A DNA stretch of 64,000 nt from positions 124,001 to 188,000 of the forward strand of contig NZ_JABERI010000041.1 of the NCBI RefSeq assembly GCF_013004375.1, read 5' to 3'. A model generated the notes under the pieces. It saw only the letters and a program-made list of their open reading frames with translations. It was not told the origin of the DNA and did no database searches. The translations under genes were made by a program, and so were the position numbers. The DNA is from Acinetobacter terrae. GTDB lineage: Bacteria; Pseudomonadota; Gammaproteobacteria; Pseudomonadales; Moraxellaceae. The first letter of the stretch is position 1; each line of letters starts with the position of its first letter. Shown one piece after another: positions 44,293-54,059 of the stretch.

Positions 44293-44496
44293 TTATAAAT
44301 CCAGACTGATCCCACTCACTACGTCTCCCAATACATCAATTAAATCACTGCCTACTTCTGCTGCCAAATCAAATATATCTAATCCTGAAGTCACATCTGT
44401 ATTGTTATTCTTGTCTTGTTGCTCTTGCTCAATCTCTGGTACAGCAAGATCTGCAGCAATGGTTTCTATCTTTTCAGAAGGTTGAATATTTTCCAT
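44293..44496 (-). CDS. Small acidic protein of unknown function
   Basis: 67 residues, strongly acidic and hydrophilic in the first half, with a hydrophobic-acidic C-terminus (GLDIFDLAAEVGSDLIDVLGD). AAAGG precedes ATG 44496. An overlapping plus-strand frame is less convincing. No family recognised; it may be a secreted-substrate or regulatory peptide. Confidence 0.5.
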   Translation of the reverse strand: MENIQPSEKIETIAADLAVPEIEQEQQDKNNNTDVTSGLDIFDLAAEVGSDLIDVLGDVVSGISLDL

Positions 44497-44595
44497 TTTT
44501 ATCTAAGCCTTTGTTATTGACATCTAAATTATTATTTAATTTTATGAACCAGATTTTATAATATACACAATGTTATTTATTTTTAGAGATGATTT

Positions 44596-45348
44596 TTATT
44601 CTTCTGTGAAATCTTTAAGGACTTTTTCTGCAAACCACCATGGCAATTGCTGAACATGAGGATTCATTTTCAAAGTTTCTGCAGACTGAATCTCCGCAAT
44701 AAATGCAGCCTTTTCACCATTGGAAGAGTTATCAAACAAATAGGTTCGATCACTGGCATCCACCGCTTGCATGAGTAAGTCCATACTGCGGTAATAGCGT
44801 TCAACAATCTTTTGTTCAGGTACAGGATGTCCACCCACACTGACTCGATATTTAACTCGAGCAATATTAATCATTGGATCAACAGTCGATACATAATACA
44901 AATAGGTTTTAAAACCCTGCCGTTTGGCTTCTTGTAGAAATTCCACTTTAGAAATATGAGACATCACCGTTTCAAAAGTAAAACTGATCTTTAAGCGTAA
45001 AAATTCCAGGCGAATATAATCAATAATACGTGCGCAGAGATAGGAATCTATTTCCGATGCATCAAACTGAATGTTCGACTCATCTAATAAAACAGGCTCA
45101 CTTTTCAGTAAAGAAAAGAGCTGCCCAGCATTCGGACGTTTTTTCTGTTTGAGGAAATCAATGAGATCTTGTGCTTTTAAGGCAGGATGATAAGCCATCA
45201 AATCTAGTTGATAGCTAGTATTCAGGTTTTGTTCTAATTCATCGGCATTTAAATAAGCCCCAATATGATGGGGCAATAAATATTCTTTGACTGTACTCTT
45301 TCCAGATCCATTTGGACCGGCAAACATCCTTATTCTTGGTTGAGGCAT
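44596..45348 (-). CDS. Zeta-toxin-like P-loop kinase
   Basis: 250 residues. Walker A is AGPNGSGKSTVKEY at residues 10-20; downstream FTFETVMSH, the R-x-R region ARVKYRVSVGGHPVP, and IVERYYRSMDLL are typical of zeta/PezT-like kinases, which phosphorylate UDP-GlcNAc or other nucleotide-linked sugars. The gene follows a small protein by 4 bases, the layout of a toxin-antitoxin pair. Whether it is toxic cannot be told from sequence. Confidence 0.75.
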   Translation of the reverse strand: MPQPRIRMFAGPNGSGKSTVKEYLLPHHIGAYLNADELEQNLNTSYQLDLMAYHPALKAQDLIDFLKQKKRPNAGQLFSLLKSEPVLLDESNIQFDASEIDSYLCARIIDYIRLEFLRLKISFTFETVMSHISKVEFLQEAKRQGFKTYLYYVSTVDPMINIARVKYRVSVGGHPVPEQKIVERYYRSMDLLMQAVDASDRTYLFDNSSNGEKAAFIAEIQSAETLKMNPHVQQLPWWFAEKVLKDFTEE

Positions 45349-45352
45349 TCAG

Positions 45353-45610
45353 TTATACAGCTGCCTCTTGTTTTCTCTTGCGTTTTAAAACTTTAGGAAG
45401 ATGATCAACGCTCACATAAGCCTGAGACAGGTCATGAATCACGGTTTCTTGTCCATTGACTTCGCGTTGTACCAGTTGCTGCTCTTTTGCGTAAACGACC
45501 GTCGCTACCGAACATGCTTTATCAAAGGCATGACGGAATGCATGTATAGCAAGTTTAGGAATCATATCGTCCTCATATTTGCCTGCTTTCATGATGCTAT
45601 AAGCTGTCAT
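45353..45610 (-). CDS. Possible antitoxin partner of the zeta-like kinase
   Basis: 85 residues starting at ATG 45610 behind GGGAG; the longer frame to 45631 has no site. It is basic at the end (KVLKRKRKQEAAV) and helical around PKLAIHAFRHAFDKACSVA. It precedes the kinase by 4 bases. No known antitoxin family is evident, so the role is assigned only from position. Confidence 0.5.
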   Translation of the reverse strand: MTAYSIMKAGKYEDDMIPKLAIHAFRHAFDKACSVATVVYAKEQQLVQREVNGQETVIHDLSQAYVSVDHLPKVLKRKRKQEAAV

Positions 45611-45938
45611 GGAACAACTCCCGTTACACAAGGTATATTTCTATCTCATATTAACATAGTACAAATAATTGTCTATTTATACACCAACATAGAAATGTAA
45701 CGCTTGGGTAGATGAATTCAAAATTTAATCACGCTGTTTCATTCAAAGCGATTAAGTGACTTAGTGTGATTTATTAACCCACTAGAATCGCTTTAATCAT
45801 TGCAGAAGTATTTATTTGCGTCTTAATCTTTATTTAAAACATTGTTACTTTCAAATCCAGACGCTTAAAAAATAAAAGCCACTTATTCAGTGGCTCATAT
45901 CATCAATTTGAACAGCTTACTTTTATTTAAGCTTAGGG
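45611..45938. other. Spacer with a hairpin
   Basis: About 330 bases. A stem AAGCCACT / AGTGGCT at 45873-45895 may end transcription from the flanking genes. No coding signal. Confidence 0.4.
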
Positions 45939-46289
45939 TTAGTCTTCTTTCCATACATCTTCATAATCTTCACGATCAATCATAAAGCGGAAACCTTCAG
46001 CCAAAGCCAGGTATGGAAGTACTTCAGGCAAAATATCCTGTAACTCTCGAACAGTCATGGTTTGAAAAAAATCTTGCCCCTCTCCCAGTTCTCCACCATA
46101 GATGAACCAAGCAACATTTTCTTCTGTTTCAGGCTTTTTACGAATCCCGACAATGGGTTCCTGATTTAAGGTGTCTACAGCAACCGCAACAACATCGTCA
46201 CCACTGACTTTGATATAAGCAGAATCAAATTCCTCGCATAATAGCTTTTGTTCTGCGATTAATTCTTCTAATGGAGATTTCTGGTGCAT
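45939..46289 (-). CDS. Small acidic protein, Imm33/DUF2185-like
   Basis: 116 residues, acidic. The C-terminal pattern WFIYGGELGEGQDFF, then LPEVLPYLALAEGFRFMIDRED and YEDVWKED resembles the Imm33/DUF2185 immunity-type family, remembered not searched. No polymorphic toxin is next to it. It lies divergent from umuDAb, in the position where ddrR is found in some Acinetobacter, but it is not DdrR-like. Confidence 0.55.
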   Translation of the reverse strand: MHQKSPLEELIAEQKLLCEEFDSAYIKVSGDDVVAVAVDTLNQEPIVGIRKKPETEENVAWFIYGGELGEGQDFFQTMTVRELQDILPEVLPYLALAEGFRFMIDREDYEDVWKED

Positions 46290-46383
46290 GGCTTATACCT
46301 TGGTAAATTGAGCTGAATAAGACATTTTATCCTAGATCATAAATATGTAGGCAATCTTTTTATTTTCAGTGTTTTTTGTTAAA

Positions 46384-46406
46384 CTTGAAATTGTTACAAA
46401 ATCAAG
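46384..46406. promoter_or_regulatory. Damage-response palindrome before umuDAb
   Basis: A 23-base site with arms CTTGA and TCAAG and core GTTACAAAA, nine bases before ATG 46415. The same site stands before umuC at 47621. Probably the operator of the UmuDAb/DdrR system. Confidence 0.7.
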
Positions 46407-46414
46407 AAATAACA

Positions 46415-47023
46415 ATGAAACCTAAAGATCCGACGATAATAGAACATAGCCACGGCGGCAGACGCAAAAATGCCGGGCGAAAAACACAGTATCAAGAAAA
46501 AACGGTGGTCATGCGTGTGCCAGAGTCTAAAGTGCTGGAAATCAAGGCATGGTTACAGCCAGAGCCTGAAGATGATCGCATTAAGAACATTGAACTGCAT
46601 CCAATTCAAATCCGAACACAGTTAGATATTCCTTATCCTCTGGAATCGGTCGCCGCGGGTTTTCCCTCGCCTGCTCAAGATTACACCGAAGACTTTATCG
46701 ACTTAAATGAATATTTGATCCATAACCCACTGAGTACATTTGTATTACGGGTGAATTCATTGTCGATGAAAAATGCAGGTATAGATATAGACGACCAGAT
46801 TCTCATTGATCGCAGCTTAAATGCAGAACACGGCGATATCGTTTTAGCTTTAATCAATAATGAGTTCACTGTAAAACGCCTGATGAAAGAGAAACAAAAC
46901 AATGCTCAAGCCAAGATCTGGTTGAAAGCAGAGAATCCAGAATACCCAGATATTTATCTACATAGTGAAGATCAATTAATTATTTGGGGAGTGGTGACCT
47001 GTATTTTAAAAAAATTACGCTAA
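46415..47023 (+). CDS. umuDAb: UmuDAb, LexA-like SOS repressor/UmuD homologue
   Basis: 202 residues, longer than UmuD because of an N-terminal DNA-binding part (GGRRKNAGRKTQY, basic). Self-cleavage site AAG-F in ESVAAGFPSPAQD near residue 93, catalytic Ser in RVNSLSMKNAG and catalytic Lys in EFTVKRLM. In Acinetobacter this protein represses error-prone polymerase genes and is cleaved after DNA damage. The frame is open from 46376, but ATG 46415 follows the palindrome operator and gives the family length. No ddrR gene lies next to it. Confidence 0.88.
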   Translation: MKPKDPTIIEHSHGGRRKNAGRKTQYQEKTVVMRVPESKVLEIKAWLQPEPEDDRIKNIELHPIQIRTQLDIPYPLESVAAGFPSPAQDYTEDFIDLNEYLIHNPLSTFVLRVNSLSMKNAGIDIDDQILIDRSLNAEHGDIVLALINNEFTVKRLMKEKQNNAQAKIWLKAENPEYPDIYLHSEDQLIIWGVVTCILKKLR

Positions 47024-47133
47024 TAAAATTATATAAGTGCAATAAAAACCAGTCTCTTTCTTTATCAATTAAAGACTCGAGTAAAATAGTCAGTGTTTTA
47101 TTGCCGTAAAGCAGCAAACATTTACAGATAGAC

Positions 47134-47163
47134 AAAAGCCCCAAGATGATCTTGGGGCTTTTT
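47134..47163. terminator. Terminator between umuDAb and the Q-rich gene
   Basis: AAAAGCCCCAAG / CTTGGGGCTTTTT stem; A and T runs serve both convergent transcripts. Confidence 0.8.
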
Positions 47164-47172
47164 GTTTAACCC

Positions 47173-47334
47173 TTAGCGTTGCTGAGGATTTTTTTGCTGC
47201 TGTTGATTGGGTTGTTGCTGTTGTTGTTTACCACTTTGTTGCTGCTGCTGTTGTTGCTGTTTGTCACTTTGTGGGTTGTGTTGCTGTTGTTGACGTTGAT
47301 TTTCGTTTTGTTGATTCGGTTGTTGATTAGCCAT
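47173..47334 (-). CDS. Q-rich disordered microprotein (copy 1)
   Basis: 53 residues, of which about 55% are Gln; begins MANQQPNQQNENQ and ends QQQKNPQQR. No hydrophobic core, so it is disordered. AGGATGG lies 11 bases upstream, and an in-frame ATG at 47340 is an alternative start. The long leucine-rich frame on the opposite strand is its antisense shadow. It shares the MANQQP start and composition with the gene at 56566, so it is one of a small family. Confidence 0.65.
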   Translation of the reverse strand: MANQQPNQQNENQRQQQQHNPQSDKQQQQQQQQSGKQQQQQPNQQQQKNPQQR

Positions 47335-47620
47335 TTTCATATCCATCCTTTAATTGTTAGGGATATGCCGTACTAATTACGACTCTTACTAATCTAATGG
47401 ATATTTCCATTTCACCAACCCCCAAACTGTATCGACTTAATTCATTGTAATATTCAAAATATTAATCTATTGATTTGTAGTCAGTAACCCTTGCCTAGTT
47501 TTACGCTATTAACCGGAATTACACTAAAGCTTACACGAGCTTAAACGCCCTCATCTGATGCCCTATTGATTATTCACAATTTTTTAATTTGAGTTTTTTT
47601 GAACATCTCTTTATTCTCAA

Positions 47621-47643
47621 CTTGATAACGTTACAAAATCAAG
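47621..47643. promoter_or_regulatory. Damage-response palindrome before umuC
   Basis: CTTGATAACGTTACAAAATC then AAG: same arms and GTTACAAAATCAAG half as at 46384. Ten bases before the umuC ATG. Confidence 0.7.
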
Positions 47644-47653
47644 ATTAAAAATA

Positions 47654-48970
47654 ATGAAAGAACAACTGTTTGCTTTAATAGATATTAATAACTGCTATGT
47701 CAGCTGTGAACGCGTATTTAACCCGCAGCTGAATGGAAAACCTGTCGTTGTACTCTCCAACAACGATGGCTGTGTGGTTTCCCGTAGTAATGAAGCCAAA
47801 GCTTTAAACATTGGGATGGCGATTCCCTGGTATGAAATTGAGAAAAAGGCTTTGCAGGCGGGTGTAAAAGTATTTTCAAGTAATTATGCTTTATATGGAG
47901 ATATGTCACGGCGCTTCTTTTTAATCCTGGAGCAATACTTCCATATAGATGATCTGGAAGCTTATTCTATTGATGAATGCTTTATCCGGTTAACGCCTTA
48001 TGCAAAAAACCTGGATATTGAACAATATTGCCGTGATTTGATCAGCACCATTAATCAATGGATTGGCTTGCCCTGTTGTATAGGCATTGGCACGACCAAA
48101 ACCCAAGCCAAACTGGCGAATCATTTTGCGAAAAAACGAACCGGTTTTAAGTCACTGTGCTTTCTGCCTGATTTAGATTTATGCAGTTATGAAAGCTTGC
48201 TTCAAGAAACACCGGTAGCAGATGTTTGGGGTATTGGTCGTAAAATCAGCAAGCAACTTCAAGATTATGAAATTTATAATAGCTATGACTTAACTTTTGC
48301 CAATGAACACCATCTGGCCAAGCAGTTCTCGGTGATCATTGCACGCACCATTCGTGAGCTAAAAGGTCAATCCTGTATTGCCCTGGATGACCCTGCAATT
48401 CCTTCAAAAAGAATCCTGTCCTCCCGCAGCTTTGCTTCAGCTTTAAGTGAAAAGACCATCATAAAACAAGCTGTTACTTTTCATGTAAACCGTGCTTATA
48501 AACGCTTAACTGTACAACAGCAACTTTGCGCATGTGTGCATGTTGCGCTGTATGAAAAAATACCCAACCCACCCTATAAAAAGAGTGTTTCCCATGCATT
48601 AGGTCTGGAATATGCAACTGATGATTTACTGACTTTAAACCACGCAGCATTAAAGCAAATAGATGTTTTATTTAAAGAAAATAAAAAATATGTCAAAGTT
48701 GAAGTTATGCTTACTGCGCTGCATTCCAAGCAACAGCATATTCATGACTTATGGCAGCCATTAGAACTGATTCAACAGCGTGATGATTTGATGAAAACCT
48801 TATTAAAAATGAAGCAACGCTACGGTTCCAATTGCATACAAGTCGGTTACCATTCCACCAGCCAAGCATGGCAAATGAAACAACATCACCGATCTCCACG
48901 CTACACCACCTGTTGGCAGGAACTTCTGACTATCGATGATTCAGCAATGGCTGTTACAGAAAATAAATGA
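47654..48970 (+). CDS. umuC: Error-prone DNA polymerase V catalytic subunit UmuC
   Basis: 438-residue Y-family polymerase. Catalytic acids in FALIDINNCYVSCE (Asp9) and in AYSIDECFI (SIDE motif, near residue 105); the palm, the helix-hairpin-helix VADVWGIGRKISKQL and the little-finger domain follow. Of normal full length. It is not in an operon with umuDAb but shares the same operator, so both are expected to be induced together by DNA damage. Confidence 0.93.
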   Translation: MKEQLFALIDINNCYVSCERVFNPQLNGKPVVVLSNNDGCVVSRSNEAKALNIGMAIPWYEIEKKALQAGVKVFSSNYALYGDMSRRFFLILEQYFHIDDLEAYSIDECFIRLTPYAKNLDIEQYCRDLISTINQWIGLPCCIGIGTTKTQAKLANHFAKKRTGFKSLCFLPDLDLCSYESLLQETPVADVWGIGRKISKQLQDYEIYNSYDLTFANEHHLAKQFSVIIARTIRELKGQSCIALDDPAIPSKRILSSRSFASALSEKTIIKQAVTFHVNRAYKRLTVQQQLCACVHVALYEKIPNPPYKKSVSHALGLEYATDDLLTLNHAALKQIDVLFKENKKYVKVEVMLTALHSKQQHIHDLWQPLELIQQRDDLMKTLLKMKQRYGSNCIQVGYHSTSQAWQMKQHHRSPRYTTCWQELLTIDDSAMAVTENK

Positions 48971-49206
48971 GCTGTTTTGGTCAATTCAGTTTACAATGTA
49001 AAAAATAGTAATAATTATAAAAAATGTCATTTTTTAACATTGCCAATTCCTTGCAAAGTTTCCATTATATAGCTCAGTTTTGACACATAGCTTCCGCATT
49101 GATTCAAACAGTTCATAATAAGAATGTGGAAATATATGCCATAATACGCAAACTTTGCTGACATCTTGCAAGGTAAAATTGCAAACTTATAATTGGAGCA
49201 AGCTGA

Positions 49207-49662
49207 ATGAGCTCGACCATTTTGGTTATTCATGGACCGAATTTAAATTTGTTAGGAAAGCGAGAACCTGAAGTTTACGGATATCTCACCCTAGAAGACA
49301 TTAACAAGAAGCTCATCGCTCAAGCTCAAAATTCATCTCTTTCGTTAGACACTTTCCAAAGTAACTGGGAAGGTGCAATTGTAGATCGAATTCATCAAGC
49401 CCAGCAAGACGGCGTACAGTTCATCATTATTAATCCTGCAGCATTGACACATACTTCTGTTGCAGTACGCGATGCCCTTCTTGGTGTCGCAATCCCTTTT
49501 ATTGAGGTTCATTTATCGAATGTGCATGCTCGTGAAGCATTTAGACATCATTCATATCTGTCCGATAAAGCCGTTGGCGTAATTTGCGGTTTAGGTGCTC
49601 AAGGCTATACCGCAGCACTGGATTATGCCATCGAAAAAATTCAACTTTCTACGCAATCATAA
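49207..49662 (+). CDS. aroQ: 3-dehydroquinate dehydratase, type II
   Basis: Catalyses 3-dehydroquinate to 3-dehydroshikimate in the shikimate pathway. 151 residues; N-terminal [19 protein letters not shown] with the catalytic Tyr, [18 protein letters not shown], and [17 protein letters not shown] with the catalytic His. The upstream spacer holds a likely -10 box (CATAAT at 49140). First gene of aroQ-accB-accC, a conserved order in gammaproteobacteria. Confidence 0.96.
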   Translation: MSSTILVIHGPNLNLLGKREPEVYGYLTLEDINKKLIAQAQNSSLSLDTFQSNWEGAIVDRIHQAQQDGVQFIIINPAALTHTSVAVRDALLGVAIPFIEVHLSNVHAREAFRHHSYLSDKAVGVICGLGAQGYTAALDYAIEKIQLSTQS

Positions 49663-49678
49663 TTAGGAATACTGTCTC

Positions 49679-50095
49679 ATGGATATCCGTAAAATCAAGA
49701 AACTCATCGACCTGATGATTGAATCTGACTTACAAGCGATAGAAGTTAAAGAGGGTGATCAATCCATCGCCTTAACTCGTCGCAATCCTGTGGTTGCGGC
49801 AGGCGTTCCAACCATGACTACTGCTCCAGCAGCGGCACCTGTTGCAAAAACTCCACGTGGTGCTGTAGAAACTTCACCAATGGTTGGTGTGTTCTATGCT
49901 GCACAAAGCCCTGGCGAACCACCATTTGTTAAAGTGGGTCAAACCATCTCTGCGGGCGACACTTTAGGCATCATTGAAGCCATGAAAATCATGAACCCGA
50001 TTGAAGCAACTCAAAGCGGTGTGGTTGAAGAAATTCTGGTTAAAAATGGTGAAGTCATTCAATTTGGTCAACCACTTTTCCGCTATCGCGCGTAA
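49679..50095 (+). CDS. accB: Biotin carboxyl carrier protein of acetyl-CoA carboxylase
   Basis: 138 residues: N-terminal dimer helix (IRKIKKLIDLMIESDLQAIEVKEG), an Ala/Pro linker and a biotinyl domain with the biotin Lys in EAMKIMNPI. Carries carboxybiotin between AccC and the carboxyltransferase in fatty acid synthesis. ATG 49679 is 16 bases after aroQ. Confidence 0.97.
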   Translation: MDIRKIKKLIDLMIESDLQAIEVKEGDQSIALTRRNPVVAAGVPTMTTAPAAAPVAKTPRGAVETSPMVGVFYAAQSPGEPPFVKVGQTISAGDTLGIIEAMKIMNPIEATQSGVVEEILVKNGEVIQFGQPLFRYRA

Positions 50096-50113
50096 AACCA
50101 CGGGGATTTATAA

Positions 50114-51481
50114 ATGTTGCAAAAGGTGTTAATTGCAAACCGTGGTGAAATTGCTTTACGCATTACCCGCGCTTGCAAAACTTTAGGAATTAAAACGGTT
50201 GGTATTTATTCCGATGCCGATAAAGACCTCATGCACCTTCGCTTTGTGGATGAAGCAGTGTGTATTGGTCCGGGTGCAAGTAGTGAAAGCTATTTGAATA
50301 TTCCAGCAATTATTACTGCTGCTGAAATCACTGGTGCAGATGCCATCCATCCTGGTTATGGCTTCTTGTCTGAAAATGCCGAATTTGCGGAAATTGTCGA
50401 AAATTCAGGTTTTATTTTCATTGGTCCACGTCCAGAACATATTCGCTTAATGGGGAACAAAGTTTCTGCAATTACTGCGATGCGTAAAGCTGGTGTTCCT
50501 ACTGTTCCAGGTTCTGCTCATGCAGTGACCACCAACAATGCATTGGCTGAAGCGAAAGAAATTGGCTTCCCACTGATTGTCAAAGCCGCTTCAGGTGGTG
50601 GTGGTCGTGGTATGCGTATTGTGGAACGTGTAGATACTTTGCTTGAATCTGTTCAGGCAGCACAACGTGATGCAGAAATGTGGTTCGGTGATGACACCGT
50701 CTACATGGAACGTTTCTTACAAAAGCCACGTCATGTTGAAGTACAGATTTTGGCTGATGGTAATGGTCATGCCATTCACCTTTTTGATCGTGACTGTTCT
50801 TTACAACGTCGCCATCAAAAAGTGCTTGAAGAAGCACCAGCACCAAACTTACCTGAACAAGCACGCGCTGATATTTTAGAAGCCTGTGTCAATGCATGTA
50901 AACTTATGCAGTACCGTGGCGCAGGTACATTCGAGTTCTTGTTTGAAGATGATGAATTCTTCTTCATTGAAATGAATACTCGTGTTCAGGTTGAGCATCC
51001 AGTGACAGAAATGGTAACGGGTATCGACATTATTGAACAACAACTGCGTATTGCGGGTGGGCTTGGTCTAGAGATTGAACAAGCTGACGTTGAATGTCAT
51101 GGACATGCGATGGAATGCCGTATTAATGCGGAAGATCCAAGCAACTTCATGCCATCTCCGGGGAAAATTGAGCATTATTATGCTCCAGGTGGTGCCGGTA
51201 TTCGTTTGGATTCGCATATCTACCCAGGCTATAGCATTCCACCTTACTATGATTCAATGATTGCTAAACTCATTGCGCATGGTAAAGATCGTAAAACTTG
51301 TATTGCGCGTATGAAACAAGCATTAGAAGAAATGATCTTAACTGGAGTTAAGACCAATATTCCTTTGCATAAAGATCTGATTTTACAAGATGAAAACTTC
51401 TGCGCTCAAGCCATGGATATTCATTATCTTGAAAAGCATTTGCTTCAGAAATTAGAAGGTCAGCAAAAAGAAGCTTCTTAA
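50114..51481 (+). CDS. accC: Biotin carboxylase of acetyl-CoA carboxylase
   Basis: 455-residue ATP-grasp enzyme that carboxylates Acc[15 protein letters not shown] at the start, [11 protein letters not shown] nucleotide loop, [16 protein letters not shown] and [14 protein letters not shown]. It is a distant paralogue of the biotin carboxylase domain of the guanidine carboxylase in this window. Terminator at 51500. Confidence 0.97.
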   Translation: MLQKVLIANRGEIALRITRACKTLGIKTVGIYSDADKDLMHLRFVDEAVCIGPGASSESYLNIPAIITAAEITGADAIHPGYGFLSENAEFAEIVENSGFIFIGPRPEHIRLMGNKVSAITAMRKAGVPTVPGSAHAVTTNNALAEAKEIGFPLIVKAASGGGGRGMRIVERVDTLLESVQAAQRDAEMWFGDDTVYMERFLQKPRHVEVQILADGNGHAIHLFDRDCSLQRRHQKVLEEAPAPNLPEQARADILEACVNACKLMQYRGAGTFEFLFEDDEFFFIEMNTRVQVEHPVTEMVTGIDIIEQQLRIAGGLGLEIEQADVECHGHAMECRINAEDPSNFMPSPGKIEHYYAPGGAGIRLDSHIYPGYSIPPYYDSMIAKLIAHGKDRKTCIARMKQALEEMILTGVKTNIPLHKDLILQDENFCAQAMDIHYLEKHLLQKLEGQQKEAS

Positions 51482-51499
51482 TACGGGCTTCTTAAATGT

Positions 51500-51528
51500 A
51501 AAAACCGCTCTTAATGAGCGGTTTTTTT
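51500..51528. terminator. Terminator after accC
   Basis: AAAACCGCTC / GAGCGGTTTTTTT stem. Confidence 0.85.
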
Positions 51529-51560
51529 ATAGCTGAATTTTATAGCTTAGTTTTTAGCTA

Positions 51561-52043
51561 TTAAGGTAAAACACGGCGTAATGTCGCAAAACATTGTTCT
51601 GCTTTTTCATTACTGCAAAAATTAATGGTCGATGGATTTTTCCATTGTACAAAATACTGAGAAATCTCGCCGGTTTGATCTTCCTGAAGACCCGAGCAAT
51701 CTTTTTCATTATTGTCATACTTTACCTGCAAAACCAGTGCAGGCAACAAAGTACGTTCCTCTTGGGATGGCTGATAGTCATAAATGCCTGATGACCACTC
51801 TTGCCCACTTTTTATAATGACATTGTTATTACTTTTAAAATTATAATATTCAATACATTTTTTATTATTGGCAACTTGCATTCCCCATAGACCAACAATT
51901 TCGGGACGAGTCGCGACACGAATAGTATTTGAACTTTCTGTTTCAGTTGCAGCAGCTTCTGTTGCCACAACTGCTTTATTGTCATTTGCCATCGTTACAG
52001 ATGAGCATAATATAAGTAAAATTGTTAGATATGCGTTTTTCAT
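51561..52043 (-). CDS. Secreted small protein of unknown function
   Basis: 160 residues with a Sec signal peptide (MKNAYLTILLILCSSVTMA). An Ala/Thr/Glu linker follows, then a beta-rich domain starting VGLWGMQVANNKKCIEYYNF, with Cys pairs at NKKC/KDC and FC/QC suggesting disulfides. Start at ATG 52043 gives a proper signal; the longer frame starts upstream at 52085. It is conserved-looking but I do not know the family. Confidence 0.6.
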   Translation of the reverse strand: MKNAYLTILLILCSSVTMANDNKAVVATEAAATETESSNTIRVATRPEIVGLWGMQVANNKKCIEYYNFKSNNNVIIKSGQEWSSGIYDYQPSQEERTLLPALVLQVKYDNNEKDCSGLQEDQTGEISQYFVQWKNPSTINFCSNEKAEQCFATLRRVLP

Positions 52044-52533
52044 ACAGAAGTTCAAGGCTAAAAATCTCTCTCTATAACTTAGCATATTTTTATGAAAAAC
52101 CAGTATTTATCACCATATTACAACAATATATTCACTCATTTTCATCTAAAAAATAGCAAGATAGTGACTTGAAAGTATTCAATTATTCATTATGAAATTG
52201 AATAACAATGATCTACTTCATATGACCTCTAACAACATCATATCTTTTAACTGATGATCAAAATACTCCTATATTATTTTTAGGTATAGAAAAGTAAATT
52301 TTTAACGCTTAGGCTATATTTCTAGAGCAACAAAGACCAGATATTTCTAAACCCTAATTGAATTATCCAAATCATCTTCTATGTAGCAACAAACTAATGC
52401 TTTTCTGATTATCAAAGTTGATCAAGCACGTTATCAATCAAAAACTTCTAGGTAAATCAGGTCAGTATTGCTTCTTCATATAAAATCCATTACAACAACT
52501 ACAGTTCATATCAACAATAAAACAAGGACCTTA
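52044..52533. other. Gene-free spacer before the amidase
   Basis: About 490 AT-rich bases. No coding signal, tRNA or riboswitch was recognised. Confidence 0.4.
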
Positions 52534-54024
52534 ATGAATCTTTCTGAATATCTACAATATGATGGGCTTGGATTGGCCGAATTAGTTGCAAACAAAGAAG
52601 TTTCATCTTCAGAATTACTGAATTTAGCATTAGAGCGTGCAACCCATACCAATCCCAAATTAAATGCCATTATTATTCCAATGCATGATTATGCACAGAA
52701 ACGCACTCAACAAGAATTAACCGGTCCTTTTGCGGGTGTGCCTTTTTTAGTGAAAGACTTATTTCAAGAATATGCCGGCTATCCCACTTCATATGGCTGT
52801 AAAGGCTTAAAACGCATCAATCATATTTCTGAACATAATTCTGAAATTGTGAATCGTTGGGAAAATGCCGGCATTGTCACCTTTGGACGTACCAACACCC
52901 CAGAATTCGGAATTAAAGGAATTACCGAGCCTGATGCCTGGGGAACCTGTCACAATCCATGGAATTTAAAACACAATAGTGGCGGATCTTCAGGTGGTTC
53001 CGCATCTGCGGTTGCAGCAGGAATTGTTCCGATTGCTGGCGCTGGAGATGGTGGTGGTTCTATTCGTATTCCTGCATCGTACTGTGGCTTATTTGGTTTA
53101 AAACCGAGCCGTGGACGTACACCCTGGGGTCCACAAATGAGTGAAGCCATGCATGGTGCAGCCATTCAACATATCCTCGCAAAAACCGTACGCGATAGCG
53201 CAGCAATGCTGGATGCAACACACGGCGCTGAACATAGTTCATTGTTTAAAATTGAACATCCAAAAAGTAGCTATTTAGATGCTATGCAACATCCGCCTAA
53301 GAAATTAAAAATTGCTTTTAGTACCCATTCACCTATTGGCACCCATGTTTCCAAAGATGCAATTGCTGCGGTTCAACATACGGCTAAATTACTGGAATCT
53401 TTAGGTCATACTGTGGTGGAAGATACACCACCGATTGACGGCATGGCTCTAGCCAAAGATTTTATTACCACCTGGTTCAGTCAGTTTTCTTATATCCTTG
53501 ACCAAATTAAACAACAATATCAGGCAAAAAATAGCGATTTTGAACTGGATTCACTCGCACTTGCTGCATTCGGCGGACAAACCACTGCACTTGAATATAT
53601 TCACAACCTGAATAACTGGGGTGTCTATGCGACAAAAATGAATCATTTTTTTGATCGCTATGACTTATATTTAACCCCTGCAACTGCCACTGTCGCACCT
53701 AAAAATGGTGAAATCAAAATACCCACCTGGCAAAAACCAATTCTGAAAAGCCTATTAAAACTCCGCAAAGCCCATTTACTGGCTCAAGGAAAATTGGTCG
53801 ATCAAATTGTGAAAGAAAATTTAAAATGGGTTCCCTTTACCCAGTTGGCCAATATTACCGGTCTTCCAGCGATGTCTGTTCCACTCTATTGGAATCAAGA
53901 TAATTTGCCTTTAGGTTCACAGTTTATTGCACCTTTTGCCCGTGAAGACTTGTTACTGCAACTGGCGGCTCAACTTGAAGAAGCACAACCCTGGTTTAAC
54001 CGATACAGTGAAATCCAACTGTAA
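52534..54024 (+). CDS. Amidase (amidase-signature family)
   Basis: 496 residues. Ser-cisSer-Lys triad: Lys in PFLVKDLFQEY near residue 77, Ser in NSGGSSGGSASAVA near 153 and nucleophile Ser in GDGGGSIRIPAS near 176. The family includes nylon-oligomer, acetamide and peptide amidases. ATG 52534 behind AAGGA is better than the frame start at 52468. A single gene; the MFS transporter behind it is convergent. Confidence 0.88.
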   Translation: MNLSEYLQYDGLGLAELVANKEVSSSELLNLALERATHTNPKLNAIIIPMHDYAQKRTQQELTGPFAGVPFLVKDLFQEYAGYPTSYGCKGLKRINHISEHNSEIVNRWENAGIVTFGRTNTPEFGIKGITEPDAWGTCHNPWNLKHNSGGSSGGSASAVAAGIVPIAGAGDGGGSIRIPASYCGLFGLKPSRGRTPWGPQMSEAMHGAAIQHILAKTVRDSAAMLDATHGAEHSSLFKIEHPKSSYLDAMQHPPKKLKIAFSTHSPIGTHVSKDAIAAVQHTAKLLESLGHTVVEDTPPIDGMALAKDFITTWFSQFSYILDQIKQQYQAKNSDFELDSLALAAFGGQTTALEYIHNLNNWGVYATKMNHFFDRYDLYLTPATATVAPKNGEIKIPTWQKPILKSLLKLRKAHLLAQGKLVDQIVKENLKWVPFTQLANITGLPAMSVPLYWNQDNLPLGSQFIAPFAREDLLLQLAAQLEEAQPWFNRYSEIQL

Positions 54025-54059
54025 AATAGATTCTCCATAATATTTATTGAGCTTTAGGT

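Noticed and set aside
47179..47376. Leucine-rich plus-strand frame of 65 codons
   Set aside because: It is the antisense of CAA/CAG-rich codons of the Q-rich gene and lacks a ribosome site.
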